Shown: positions 1-8,119 of the stretch, in pieces
Layout: the number at the start of each line of letters is the position of its first letter
Numbering within the stretch: position 1 is the stretch's first letter
Origin: Nocardia anaemiae NBRC 100462
GTDB lineage: Bacteria; Actinomycetota; Actinomycetes; Mycobacteriales; Mycobacteriaceae
Direction of reading: 5' to 3'
NCBI RefSeq assembly: GCF_001612725.1
Contig: NZ_BDAZ01000014.1
Coordinates: forward strand, 62,001 to 126,000
Length of the DNA: 64,000 bases
The notes under the pieces: generated by a model
Databases searched by the model: none
What the model was told of the DNA's origin: nothing
The model's input: the letters and a program-made list of their open reading frames with translations, nothing else
Made by a program: the position numbers and the translations under genes

Positions 1-2163
1 CCGCCGGACAAGGCGGTCGCCGAACCAGATAAGTTCGTGCAGGGCGCCCCGCCCGCACACCCAGGTGAAATCGCGCTCAATACCGGTGGCGCCGAACGCG
101 CGGGTCTGCATGTCGGTGACAAGACCAAGGTGCTGATTCCCTCACACGGCAACCCGATCGACGTCACCCTCACCGGAATCTATCAAGTCCCCTCGGACAC
201 CGGCGGATTCATCGGCGTGCTGTTCGACGACGCGCAGGCGCGCCAGCTGTTCACCGACGGCTCGCATGTCGCCTATGTCGATATCGCGGCCGCCGCCGGT
301 ACGCCCGGCGACGACCTGCGCGACAGGATCGCGAACGTGCTGGTGGATTACAAGGTGCAGAACGGCGATCAGGTGCGCGCCGATCTGAAGAAGGAAGTCT
401 CCAACGCGCTCAACTTCATCAATTACTTCCTACTCGCCTTCGGTGCGATCGCACTGATCGTCGGCACCTTCATCATCTACAACACCTTCTCGATGATCGT
501 GGCCCAGCGGCTGCGTGAGTTGGCGCTATTGCGCGCGGTCGGCGCGAGTCGACAACAGGTGGGCCGATCCGTGGTGGCGGAGGCCCTGGTAATCGGATTG
601 ATCGGCAGCGCAATCGGTTTGGCGGGCGGCATCGGTCTGGCCTACGGGCTTTCGGCGCTGCTCAACGCATTCGATCTCGGCCTGCCGACCGGATCGCTGA
701 CGGTGCTGCCGCGCACGGTGATCGTCGGCCTGCTCGTCGGCCTGCTGGTAACGGTCGTCAGCGCCTATGCGCCCGCCCGCCGCGCCGCCAAGATTCCACC
801 GGTGGAGGCCATGCGCGAGGAATTCGCCTCGACCGTGGACTCGCTGCGACTGCGGACCGGAATCGGGATTGCGCTGGCCGTCGCGGGCGTGGTTCTGGTG
901 GTGCTCGGCGCGCAGAAGACCGGCGGCCATGCCGCATTGACGGTCGGGATCGGCGCGCTCGGCCTGATTTTCGCGGTACTGCTCGCCGCACCCGCATTGT
1001 CCCGGCCGGTGGTGGGCGGGCTCGGGGTGCTGCTGCGGCCGTTCGGGTCGATCGGCCGGATGTCGCGCAATAATGCCGCGCGCAACCCACGGCGCACTGC
1101 CGCAACGGCTTTCGCGCTCACCCTCGGTTTGATGTTGGTGACCGCGATCGGCATGCTCGGCGCATCGGCGAAGGCCAGCGTGAGCGTGCTCGTCGACAAG
1201 GGGGTGAAGGCCGACTATGTGCTGGCCGGACCACAGATGATCGGTGTGCCGCTCGGCGCGAGCGATGCGGTGCGCAAATCGGTGCCCGGGGTGGCGGATG
1301 TGGTCGGCTTGCGCGGTGTCGCGTTCAAGATCGGCGATGAGCAGGTGGGCGGCACCGAATTCGACGGCTCGCCCGGCAGTGTCATCAACTACGACATGAT
1401 CAAGGGCACCAGCACGCTGGGTGATCACGATGTCATGGTGTCGGAGGACGAGGCCGATAAGCGCGGCTGGAAGGTCGGCGATCAGGTCAGCGTGACGAGC
1501 CTGGGGTTCAAGAAGATTCCGGTCGAGGTGGTCGGCATCTACAAGAAGACACCGCTGCTCGGCCCACTGGTGGTGTCGCCGGTCATGTACGACGAGGTGA
1601 TGCCGGTCAACTTCCGGACCAACCTGTTCATGTTCGTCAAGGCGAAGCCCGGTGCCGATCTGAACCAGATGCGCACCGATCTGGAGAATGCGACCGAGCA
1701 ATTCGTCGTGGTCCAAGTGCAGGACCGGGAGGAGTTCAAGGGCGCGCAGGGCAAGCAGATCAATACGTTGCTCGCCATCCTGTACGGACTGCTCGCGCTG
1801 GCGGTGGTGATCGCCATTCTCGGCATCGTCAATACTCTGGCGCTGTCGGTGGTGGAGCGTCGTCGCGAGATCGGCATGTTGCGCGCAGTCGGCATGCAAC
1901 GAGCGCAGGTACGCCGGACCATCTATCTGGAATCCATGCTGATAGCGGTATTCGGTGCGATCGTCGGGATGCTGCTCGGTCTCGGTCTCGGTGTCGGCTT
2001 CCTACGGACCCTGCGTGACCTGGGCATCGATGAGATCGCCATCCCGTGGAACCAACTGGTGCTGGTGCTGATCAGCTCGGCCGTTGTCGGTGTGCTGGCC
2101 GCGCTGTGGCCTGGTATCCGGGCCGCCCGCACGCCACCACTGGCGGCCATCGCGGATCTGTAA
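1..2163 (+). CDS. FtsX/MacB-type ABC transporter permease (5' end outside the window)
   Basis: The frame is open from base 1, so the 720 visible residues lack the N-terminus. It is the membrane subunit of a MacB/FtsX-type ABC exporter. Its ATPase partner is not in view and is probably encoded upstream. Two FtsX blocks are visible. The first lies at about residues 135-275 and carries RELALLRAVGAS; the second lies at about 600-720 and carries VERRREIGMLRAVGMQ. Each is surrounded by hydrophobic segments. Between them lies an extracytoplasmic domain of about 250 residues. This tandem layout is typical of actinobacterial permeases of roughly 840 residues, so about 120 residues are probably missing. 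The substrate cannot be read from the sequence. A GTG at base 37 is in frame but internal, because the upstream codons still read as coding. Confidence 0.9.
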   Translation, partial: PPDKAVAEPDKFVQGAPPAHPGEIALNTGGAERAGLHVGDKTKVLIPSHGNPIDVTLTGIYQVPSDTGGFIGVLFDDAQARQLFTDGSHVAYVDIAAAAGTPGDDLRDRIANVLVDYKVQNGDQVRADLKKEVSNALNFINYFLLAFGAIALIVGTFIIYNTFSMIVAQRLRELALLRAVGASRQQVGRSVVAEALVIGLIGSAIGLAGGIGLAYGLSALLNAFDLGLPTGSLTVLPRTVIVGLLVGLLVTVVSAYAPARRAAKIPPVEAMREEFASTVDSLRLRTGIGIALAVAGVVLVVLGAQKTGGHAALTVGIGALGLIFAVLLAAPALSRPVVGGLGVLLRPFGSIGRMSRNNAARNPRRTAATAFALTLGLMLVTAIGMLGASAKASVSVLVDKGVKADYVLAGPQMIGVPLGASDAVRKSVPGVADVVGLRGVAFKIGDEQVGGTEFDGSPGSVINYDMIKGTSTLGDHDVMVSEDEADKRGWKVGDQVSVTSLGFKKIPVEVVGIYKKTPLLGPLVVSPVMYDEVMPVNFRTNLFMFVKAKPGADLNQMRTDLENATEQFVVVQVQDREEFKGAQGKQINTLLAILYGLLALAVVIAILGIVNTLALSVVERRREIGMLRAVGMQRAQVRRTIYLESMLIAVFGAIVGMLLGLGLGVGFLRTLRDLGIDEIAIPWNQLVLVLISSAVVGVLAALWPGIRAARTPPLAAIADL

Positions 2164-2272
2164 GTCTACCTGGGGAATAGCGGCACGGCCCCGTCCGTCG
2201 TCGGCGGCGCGCGGCGGGGCCGAATTCGTCCGTGGCCAAAGCGCTCGATGACCGGTCCGGCGTGGAGCGAGG

Positions 2273-2297
2273 GGCGCCACCTACGCGGGGTGGCGCC
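2273..2297. terminator. Hairpin downstream of the permease gene, possible terminator
   Basis: A perfect 9-bp inverted repeat, GGCGCCACC and GGTGGCGCC, is separated by 7 bases, 110 bp after the permease stop. There is no U-run, as is common in actinobacteria. A second palindrome of 16 bp, GTTGCCGTACGGCAAC, lies at 2369-2384. The two fill an otherwise gene-free stretch of 379 bp (2164-2542). Confidence 0.45.
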
Positions 2298-2481
2298 GCG
2301 GCGGTAGCGGGTGGCGGGGAGGCTGGGCCCGGCGGAGCGCGGTCGCCGGAACTCAGCCGTTCGTCCTCGTTGCCGTACGGCAACAGCTTGCGGGATTCTC
2401 CAGCGAGTCGAGATCGCCGATCCCGGTGATGTGTCTCTCCGGTCACAGTGTGCTGAGTCTGGCTAACGAGTGATGCTACGT

Positions 2482-2506
2482 TAAACGGAGGTTGATACTC
2501 CGTTTA
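2482..2506. promoter_or_regulatory. Inverted repeat upstream of the PAP2 gene, candidate operator
   Basis: TAAACGGAG and CTCCGTTTA form perfect 9-bp arms around a 7-base spacer, ending 36 bp before the chosen ATG at 2543. The position and AT-rich ends suit a repressor site overlapping the promoter. No regulator gene is adjacent, so the binding protein is unknown. Confidence 0.4.
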
Positions 2507-2542
2507 CCGTGTGGGGTTGGATGGGTAAGGAGGCCGCTGGCA

Positions 2543-3361
2543 ATGGTGGCAGTGGGTCTCGGTGGTCCGAACGTGGATTTTTCGCCCGCGTTCGGCGGCA
2601 TCGCCGAGAAGATGAGGGCGGCGGTGCACGGCCGCGGCGGCGAGGCGGTTCGGCAGCTCGCCTTGATCACCGTGCTCTATCTGGCCTATCGGGTCGGGCG
2701 GATGTTCACCGCCGACGACACCGTGCACGCGCTCGACAATGCCAGGGCCATGCTCGGCCTAGAGGACAAGCTCGGGCTGCCGGAGGAGACCACGGTGCAA
2801 GCGGTCTTCCTGCATCGGGATTTTCTCGCGGTACCGGCCAATTTCTATTACGCCACAGCGCATTTCACGGTGGCGGTCGGGGTCCTGCTGTGGCTGTGGG
2901 TCTTCCGGCCGGAGCACTACCGCTGGACGCGCAATCTGATGGTGGCATTGACCGGGGCCGCACTGGTGGTGCATGTGCTGACACCCCTCGCGCCGCCGCG
3001 CATGCTGCCCGAGTACGGATTCGTCGACCTCGCCGCTGTCCACGGCCAATCCGTCTATGGCTCACCGGAATCCGGCGGGCTCTCGAACCAGTTCGCGGCT
3101 ATGCCCTCGCTGCATGTGGGGTGGGCGCTGCTGCTGGCCTTCGCCGTGGTCGCGGCGACCCGGAGTTCCTGGCGATGGCTGGCGCTGGCGCATCCGGTGC
3201 TGACCACGGTCGTCGTGGTCGGGACCGGCAATCACTACTGGCTCGACGCGATCGTCGCGGTGGTGCTGCTCGGGGTGGCGGCGATGTTGCATCCGCTGGT
3301 GGTGCCTGCCTCGGCTACCGCGTGGGGCGCTATGGGACCCCAGCCGGTGCCGACCCGCTGA
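2543..3361 (+). CDS. PAP2-family membrane phosphatase/phosphotransferase
   Basis: This 272-residue integral membrane protein belongs to the PAP2 (inositol-phosphorylceramide-synthase-like) superfamily, whose members hydrolyse or transfer lipid phosphate groups. About five to six hydrophobic segments are visible. The C-terminal half of the PAP2 active site is clear: PSLHVGW, where the His is the usual phosphate-handling residue, then GNHYWLDA, where His and Asp form the nucleophile pair. The start at ATG 2543 is preceded by AAGGAGG at 2527-2533 with ideal spacing. An in-frame codon at 2492 lies inside the upstream inverted repeat and is less likely. The gene ends one base before the VWA gene that converges on it. 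The substrate (inositol lipid, polyprenyl phosphate or phosphatidate) is not determinable from sequence. Confidence 0.85.
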   Translation: MVAVGLGGPNVDFSPAFGGIAEKMRAAVHGRGGEAVRQLALITVLYLAYRVGRMFTADDTVHALDNARAMLGLEDKLGLPEETTVQAVFLHRDFLAVPANFYYATAHFTVAVGVLLWLWVFRPEHYRWTRNLMVALTGAALVVHVLTPLAPPRMLPEYGFVDLAAVHGQSVYGSPESGGLSNQFAAMPSLHVGWALLLAFAVVAATRSSWRWLALAHPVLTTVVVVGTGNHYWLDAIVAVVLLGVAAMLHPLVVPASATAWGAMGPQPVPTR

Positions 3362-3362
3362 C

Positions 3363-4523
3363 TCAGCTGGTTCCGGCATTTCGGTTGGCCCAAGCTTGGA
3401 CATCGCCGCGGTCGAGTGCCAGGGCGAGCAGGTCCGGGAACTTGTCGGGGGTGCAGGCGAAGGCCGGTACGCCGAGGGCGGCCAGAGCTGCGGCATTGTC
3501 GTGATCGAAGGCGGGAGCACCGTCGTCGGAGAGGGCGAGCAGCACGACCACCTGGACGCCGGATTCGCGCATGGCATGGACCCGGCGCAGCATCTCGTCA
3601 CGGATACCGCCCTCATACAGGTCGGAGATGAGGACGAACAGGGTATCCGTCGGGCGGGTGATGAGCGATTGGGAGTAGGCGATGGCGCGGTTGATGTCCG
3701 TGCCGCCGCCGAGTTGGGTGCCGAAAAGCACCTCGACCGGGTCGCTGAGTTGTTCGGTCAGGTCGACGACCTCGGTATCGAACACGACCAGAGACGTTTT
3801 CAGCGAGCGCATCGAGGCAAGCACCGCGCCGAAGACCGAGGCGTAGACCACGCTGGCGGCCATCGAGCCGGATTGATCGATGGCGAGCACGACATCGCGG
3901 TGCACCGCCTGCGCCTTGCGGCCGTAGCCGACCAGGCGTTCGGGCACCACCGTCCGATGTTCGGGGAGGTAGTTGGCCAGGTTCTTGCGGATGGTGCGGT
4001 CCCAGTCGATATCGCGCAGCCGAGGTCGGGTGACGCGGGCGGCGCGATTCAGAGCACCGGAGACCGCGGCGACGGTGTGCGCGGCGATGCGCTGTTCGAT
4101 TTCGCGGACCACCTTCTCGACCACCATTCGCGCTGTCGCCTTGGTGGTTTCGGGCATGACCCGGTTGAGGCTCAGCAGGGTGCCGACCAGATGCACATCG
4201 GGTTCCACCGCTTCGAGAAGTTCGGGTTCCAGCAGGAGCTGGGTCAGATTGAGGCGATCGACGGCATCGCGCTGCATGACCTCGACGACGGAGGACGGGA
4301 AGTAGCTGCGGATATCGCCGAGCCAGCGGGCCACCTTCGGTGCGGAGCCGCCGAGTCCAGCGGAGCGCTTGCCTGATGTCTGGTCGTCGGTGTTGTAGAC
4401 CGCGCCCAAGGCTCGATCCATCGCCTCGTCGTCGGCGGAACCCAAGCCGCCGAGGGATTGTTCGGCGGCGGTGCCGAGCACCAGACGCCAACGCCTGGAC
4501 TGGGTTTCATCGATCGCGTTCAT
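3363..4523 (-). CDS. VWA-domain protein of the MoxR/DUF5682 cassette
   Basis: A 386-residue cytoplasmic protein with a helical N-terminal region (about 1-205) and a von Willebrand factor A domain after it. The MIDAS metal site is intact: DxSxS at 216-220 (DQSGSM), Thr at about 275 (GGGTDIN) and Asp at about 301 (ISDLYEGG). Such CoxE-like VWA proteins are usually encoded beside MoxR ATPases, and the pair is thought to act in chaperone-like remodelling or metal insertion. It is the last gene of a four-gene minus-strand set and starts 91 bp after the DUF5682 gene ends. It converges on the PAP2 gene with a 1-bp gap. Its own target is unknown. Confidence 0.88.
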   Translation of the reverse strand: MNAIDETQSRRWRLVLGTAAEQSLGGLGSADDEAMDRALGAVYNTDDQTSGKRSAGLGGSAPKVARWLGDIRSYFPSSVVEVMQRDAVDRLNLTQLLLEPELLEAVEPDVHLVGTLLSLNRVMPETTKATARMVVEKVVREIEQRIAAHTVAAVSGALNRAARVTRPRLRDIDWDRTIRKNLANYLPEHRTVVPERLVGYGRKAQAVHRDVVLAIDQSGSMAASVVYASVFGAVLASMRSLKTSLVVFDTEVVDLTEQLSDPVEVLFGTQLGGGTDINRAIAYSQSLITRPTDTLFVLISDLYEGGIRDEMLRRVHAMRESGVQVVVLLALSDDGAPAFDHDNAAALAALGVPAFACTPDKFPDLLALALDRGDVQAWANRNAGTS

Positions 4524-4614
4524 CCGGTCGCTCCGGGGAGTTCGGTGGCGGCACTATGCAGCCAGATCGTGGTTCGGGTTTGATCGATGGGCCCGAGCGC
4601 GGTGCTGAAGGAGC

Positions 4615-6972
4615 TCATACCGGCACGCCCAGAATGTCCGCGACCGTGCGCATGGCGATGAGCCCGCGTTCGACATCGAAGGTGGTGTCCTCGCCGGTAG
4701 GCGATGCGCCGGAGCCACTGTCGCGCACCGCCTGGCCGATGGCGCGGCGCTCCCCGGATTCGAAGGCACCGAAGGTGCGGCGCAGCAGCGGTAGGATTTC
4801 GACGAACATATCGTCGCCGAGACTGCGCAGCCAATCGTCCATGAGCCGCAACAACTCTCGGTCGTGCACCAGCAGTAGCCCGCGACCACCGAGGAAGCCG
4901 TCGATCCAGGCGGCCTTGGCGGCGGCGGTATTGCCGATCGAGAGTGCGGCCGAAAGCCTGCGCGCGGAATCGGATTCGTCGATGCGTCCGGCATCGGCGA
5001 GCAATCGGACGGCGCGGCCGACGAGGGCGCCGTGCACATCGTCACGGTCGGCGAGGCGGTGCAGAGCGGCCAGCCATTCGCCGGTGGCCCAGTCGTTGTC
5101 GCGGGTGTGGATGGCGGTGTGCGCGGCGTCGATTTGGCTGCGCAGTTGTTCGGCGGCATCGGTATCGAGACCGGTCACCGCGCCGGGCAGGCCCGCGCAG
5201 ATCCGCACAAGTAAGCCGTCCGCGACGTGGGCCAGTGCCTTGGTGTCGGTGCCGCGGACGTCGCCGTAGCGCAGCGTGCGGGTCAGGCCGGGGAGGGCGG
5301 CGAGCAGGTGGGTTACGTCGTGGTCGAGTGCCGCCGCCGATTCCAGGCGGGTGATCAGGCCGTTGGTGGCGTCGCCGAGGTCAGCGAGCAGTGCGACCTC
5401 GAGTGCGTCGGTGAGATCGCCGACGGTGCTGCCCTCGCGGCCCGCGGTGTCCAGGATCTTGGCTTCCGCCGCGGTGCGGATGGTGGTGCCCCAGCGGGAG
5501 GCCTCGATGATCGAGACGGCGAATTCGGGTCGCCACCGCAGGGTCCAGGATTCGCGGAAGGTGCCGGTGCTGCGCACTTCGCCGGTTGTCGGTGTGCCCC
5601 AGTCGATTCCGAGCACGCGCAGTCGGTGCAGCAGTCGGGAACGCTCGACTTCGCGCTCCTTGCGCAGGTCGAGATCGAGATTGCGGGACAGGGCTTCCTG
5701 CTTGAGCCGCAGGGTACGAATCCGGGCACGCAGATCGGCATCCAGCGGGACGGTCGGCGTGCCTTCGGGCACGGCGCCGAGCGCTTCGCCGACCACCAAT
5801 TCGGCCGCGACGAGCCGCAGCATCGTCTCGTCGCCCGCGCACATCACCGACCGCACCGCCTCGGTGACCTCCGACAGTCCGGCCAGCGGCCGAGCCCGCA
5901 GCGCCGCGAGTGTGTCGGCGAGCCGGACGGATTCGATGATGTGCGCACTGGACACCGGCAGATCGTGCGCGCGCAAAACCCCCGCCACCTTGGTCAGCCA
6001 GCGCGCGATCGGCTGCTCGGTCTCGGTGAACAGGTGGTGGTACCAGCCCGGCGAGGTGATTCCGGCGCCATATCCGGAGGTCGTCGCCAGCCGCGAATGC
6101 GTCCACGGCACCCAGGTCACCGTCGCCTTCACCTTCGGCAGACCCCTGAGCAGCTTGGTATCGGCCGTCGCTGGCCCCAACTTCCCCACCAGTGCCGGTG
6201 CATGCCACGCCCCACACACCACCGCAACCCGCCGCGCGCCCTCCTTCAACACCTTCCGCATCGTCTGCCGCATATAAGCCTCACGCCGCAAGGTGTGCGC
6301 GTCGATTCCGATGCGTTCCCGCTGAACATCTTCGAGCCCCGTCGCTTCACCGACAGTGTCGCTGGTCGGAAAGGTGTTGCTGGCCGACCGCCGACCCGAA
6401 GGGTCTTCCGTGGCAGGTCCGATTGCGAACAAGCCACGCTCAGCGGCTTCTCGCAGTGCGCCCATCGCCTCGGTGATCGCTTCGAAAGCTTCGGCGTCGG
6501 CGACGGATTCGACTACCGCGTCCCACCAGCGTTCGGCATCGTCATAGCCTGCGGCGGCGGCCAATTCGGCGAGCGGGTCGATGCGGTCGCCCGGTTCGTC
6601 TTCGGTGGCCAGGACGGTGGTCGCGGGCAGATCGCAGAACCGCACCGGCACCGCGTGTTCGGCCGCATATCGCAGCGCCTGCCATTCCGGGGAGAACACC
6701 GCGAACGGCCAGAATGCGGCCTTGGCTGGCTGGTCCGGCACATAGGCCAGCAGGGCGACCGGCGGCGACATTCCCTCGGCCGCCACGTATCCGACCAGCG
6801 GGTCGGCATCGGCCGGGCCCTCGATCAGGATCGCGTCGGGACGAAATTGTTCCAGCGCGGTGCGCAGCGATCGGGCCGAACCGGGACCGTGATGACGGAT
6901 GCCGAACACGCGGGTCACGGGGGCACTCGATGCGGTGCTCTGCTGGTCGTCGGCCGCGTTCGTCTTGTTCAC
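4615..6972 (-). CDS. DUF5682-family protein
   Basis: A large protein of 785 residues from the chosen start. The N-terminal block reads VFGIRHHGPGSARSL, followed soon by ILIEGPADAD. These are, as remembered, the opening motifs of the DUF5682 family, which has no established biochemical activity. The conserved HH and GP residues near the start resemble a catalytic or ligand-binding pocket, but this is inference. No membrane segments or signal peptide are seen. The start is uncertain: GTG 6972 gives a short leader before the conserved block, GTG 7035 would overlap the MoxR gene end, and GTG 6918 is also possible. None has a convincing ribosome site, which fits translational coupling to the MoxR gene ending 46 bp upstream. 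Its neighbours, MoxR and VWA, mark it as part of one conserved cassette. Confidence 0.8.
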   Translation of the reverse strand: MNKTNAADDQQSTASSAPVTRVFGIRHHGPGSARSLRTALEQFRPDAILIEGPADADPLVGYVAAEGMSPPVALLAYVPDQPAKAAFWPFAVFSPEWQALRYAAEHAVPVRFCDLPATTVLATEDEPGDRIDPLAELAAAAGYDDAERWWDAVVESVADAEAFEAITEAMGALREAAERGLFAIGPATEDPSGRRSASNTFPTSDTVGEATGLEDVQRERIGIDAHTLRREAYMRQTMRKVLKEGARRVAVVCGAWHAPALVGKLGPATADTKLLRGLPKVKATVTWVPWTHSRLATTSGYGAGITSPGWYHHLFTETEQPIARWLTKVAGVLRAHDLPVSSAHIIESVRLADTLAALRARPLAGLSEVTEAVRSVMCAGDETMLRLVAAELVVGEALGAVPEGTPTVPLDADLRARIRTLRLKQEALSRNLDLDLRKEREVERSRLLHRLRVLGIDWGTPTTGEVRSTGTFRESWTLRWRPEFAVSIIEASRWGTTIRTAAEAKILDTAGREGSTVGDLTDALEVALLADLGDATNGLITRLESAAALDHDVTHLLAALPGLTRTLRYGDVRGTDTKALAHVADGLLVRICAGLPGAVTGLDTDAAEQLRSQIDAAHTAIHTRDNDWATGEWLAALHRLADRDDVHGALVGRAVRLLADAGRIDESDSARRLSAALSIGNTAAAKAAWIDGFLGGRGLLLVHDRELLRLMDDWLRSLGDDMFVEILPLLRRTFGAFESGERRAIGQAVRDSGSGASPTGEDTTFDVERGLIAMRTVADILGVPV

Positions 6973-7018
6973 CGTGTCACCAACATGCGGTGTGGTCGGA
7001 TCAGGCCGTGCCGCGCCC

Positions 7019-8119
7019 TCATCCGGCGACCTCACGGCAGGCGCGGTAGAAATCCGACCATTCGGGGCGTTCGCGGACAACGGCTTCCAAATATTCGGTC
7101 CATATGACAGCGTCGGCCACCGGATCTTTGACGACCGAGCCGAGGACCGCGCCCGCGATATCCGACGCGCGCAAGGTGCCATCGCCGAAGTGCGCCGACA
7201 GTGCGATCCCGTTCGTGATCACCGAGATCGCCTCGGCGGTGGAGAGCGTGCCGGACGGGGTCTTGAGTTTGGTGCGGCCGTCGGCAGTCATACCGGAGCG
7301 CAATTCGCGGAAGACACGCACAACCCGGCGCACCTCTTCGGCCGCTGCCGGAACCGTCGGAAGTTCGAGCGCCGAGCCGAGTTGTTCGACGCGCCGGGTC
7401 ACAATGGCGACCTCTTCGTCTTCACTGGCGGGCAGCGGCAGCACAACGGTGTTGAATCGGCGACGCAGCGCGGAGGACAGATCGTTGACGCCACGGTCAC
7501 GATCATTGGCAGTGGCAATGACATTGAAGCCCTTGGCGGCCTGCACCTCCATCCCGAGTTCCGGCACCGGCAGCGTCTTCTCCGAAAGCACGGTGATCAG
7601 CGCATCCTGCACATCGGATGGTATGCGGGTGAGTTCTTCGATCCGGGCGATCGCCCCGCGACGCATCGCGGTCATGACCGGCGACGGCACCAGCGCACCC
7701 TCGCTCGGCCCCTCCGCGAGCAACCTCGCATAGTTCCAGCCATAGCGGATCGCCTCTTCGGCGGTACCCGATGTGCCCTGGACGAGCAGCGTCGACGCGC
7801 CGCTGATCGCCGCCGAGAGATGTTCCGACACCCAGGTTTTCGCGGTACCAGGCACGCCGAGCAACAGCAGCGCCCGATCGGTCGCCAGCGTAGCGACCGC
7901 CACCTCCATGAGCCGTCGCGGCCCGACGTACTTGGGGCTGATCACCGTGCCGTCGTCGAGGGTGCCACCGAGTAGATAGGTGACCACCGCCCACGGCGAC
8001 AACTGCCACGACGGCGGCCTTGGCCGATCGTCGATCGCGGCCAGTGCCCGCAACTCCTCGGCGTAGGCCTGTTCGGCATGTGGACGCAACAGCTCCGGCA
8101 TCGAATCGGTGGTGGTCAC
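7019..8119 (-). CDS. MoxR-type AAA+ ATPase
   Basis: A 366-residue AAA+ ATPase. Walker A is GVPGTAKT at 88-95, and sensor-1 is ATANDRD with the following arginines (SALRRRFN) at about 195-215. The Walker B strand is atypical: RIEEL stands where most MoxR proteins have a hydrophobic stretch ending in DE. MoxR ATPases typically remodel or load partners recognised by VWA proteins, and a VWA gene lies two genes downstream. The start is GTG 8119, preceded by GAGGAG with 6-base spacing. It overlaps the upstream stop by 4 bp (GTGA), showing translational coupling with the SWIM/DUF5691 gene. The ATP-dependent role is inferred from family knowledge; the remodelled substrate is unknown. Confidence 0.9.
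   Translation of the reverse strand: MTTTDSMPELLRPHAEQAYAEELRALAAIDDRPRPPSWQLSPWAVVTYLLGGTLDDGTVISPKYVGPRRLMEVAVATLATDRALLLLGVPGTAKTWVSEHLSAAISGASTLLVQGTSGTAEEAIRYGWNYARLLAEGPSEGALVPSPVMTAMRRGAIARIEELTRIPSDVQDALITVLSEKTLPVPELGMEVQAAKGFNVIATANDRDRGVNDLSSALRRRFNTVVLPLPASEDEEVAIVTRRVEQLGSALELPTVPAAAEEVRRVVRVFRELRSGMTADGRTKLKTPSGTLSTAEAISVITNGIALSAHFGDGTLRASDIAGAVLGSVVKDPVADAVIWTEYLEAVVRERPEWSDFYRACREVAG

Noticed and set aside
2509..3504. A 331-codon frame overlapping the PAP2 gene in another phase
   Set aside because: Arg/Gly/Ala-rich; the PAP2 frame has a proper ribosome site and active-site motifs.
5227..7107. A 626-codon frame antisense to the DUF5682 gene
   Set aside because: Gln/His/Arg/Gly-rich, no domains, and the opposite strand has conserved family motifs.
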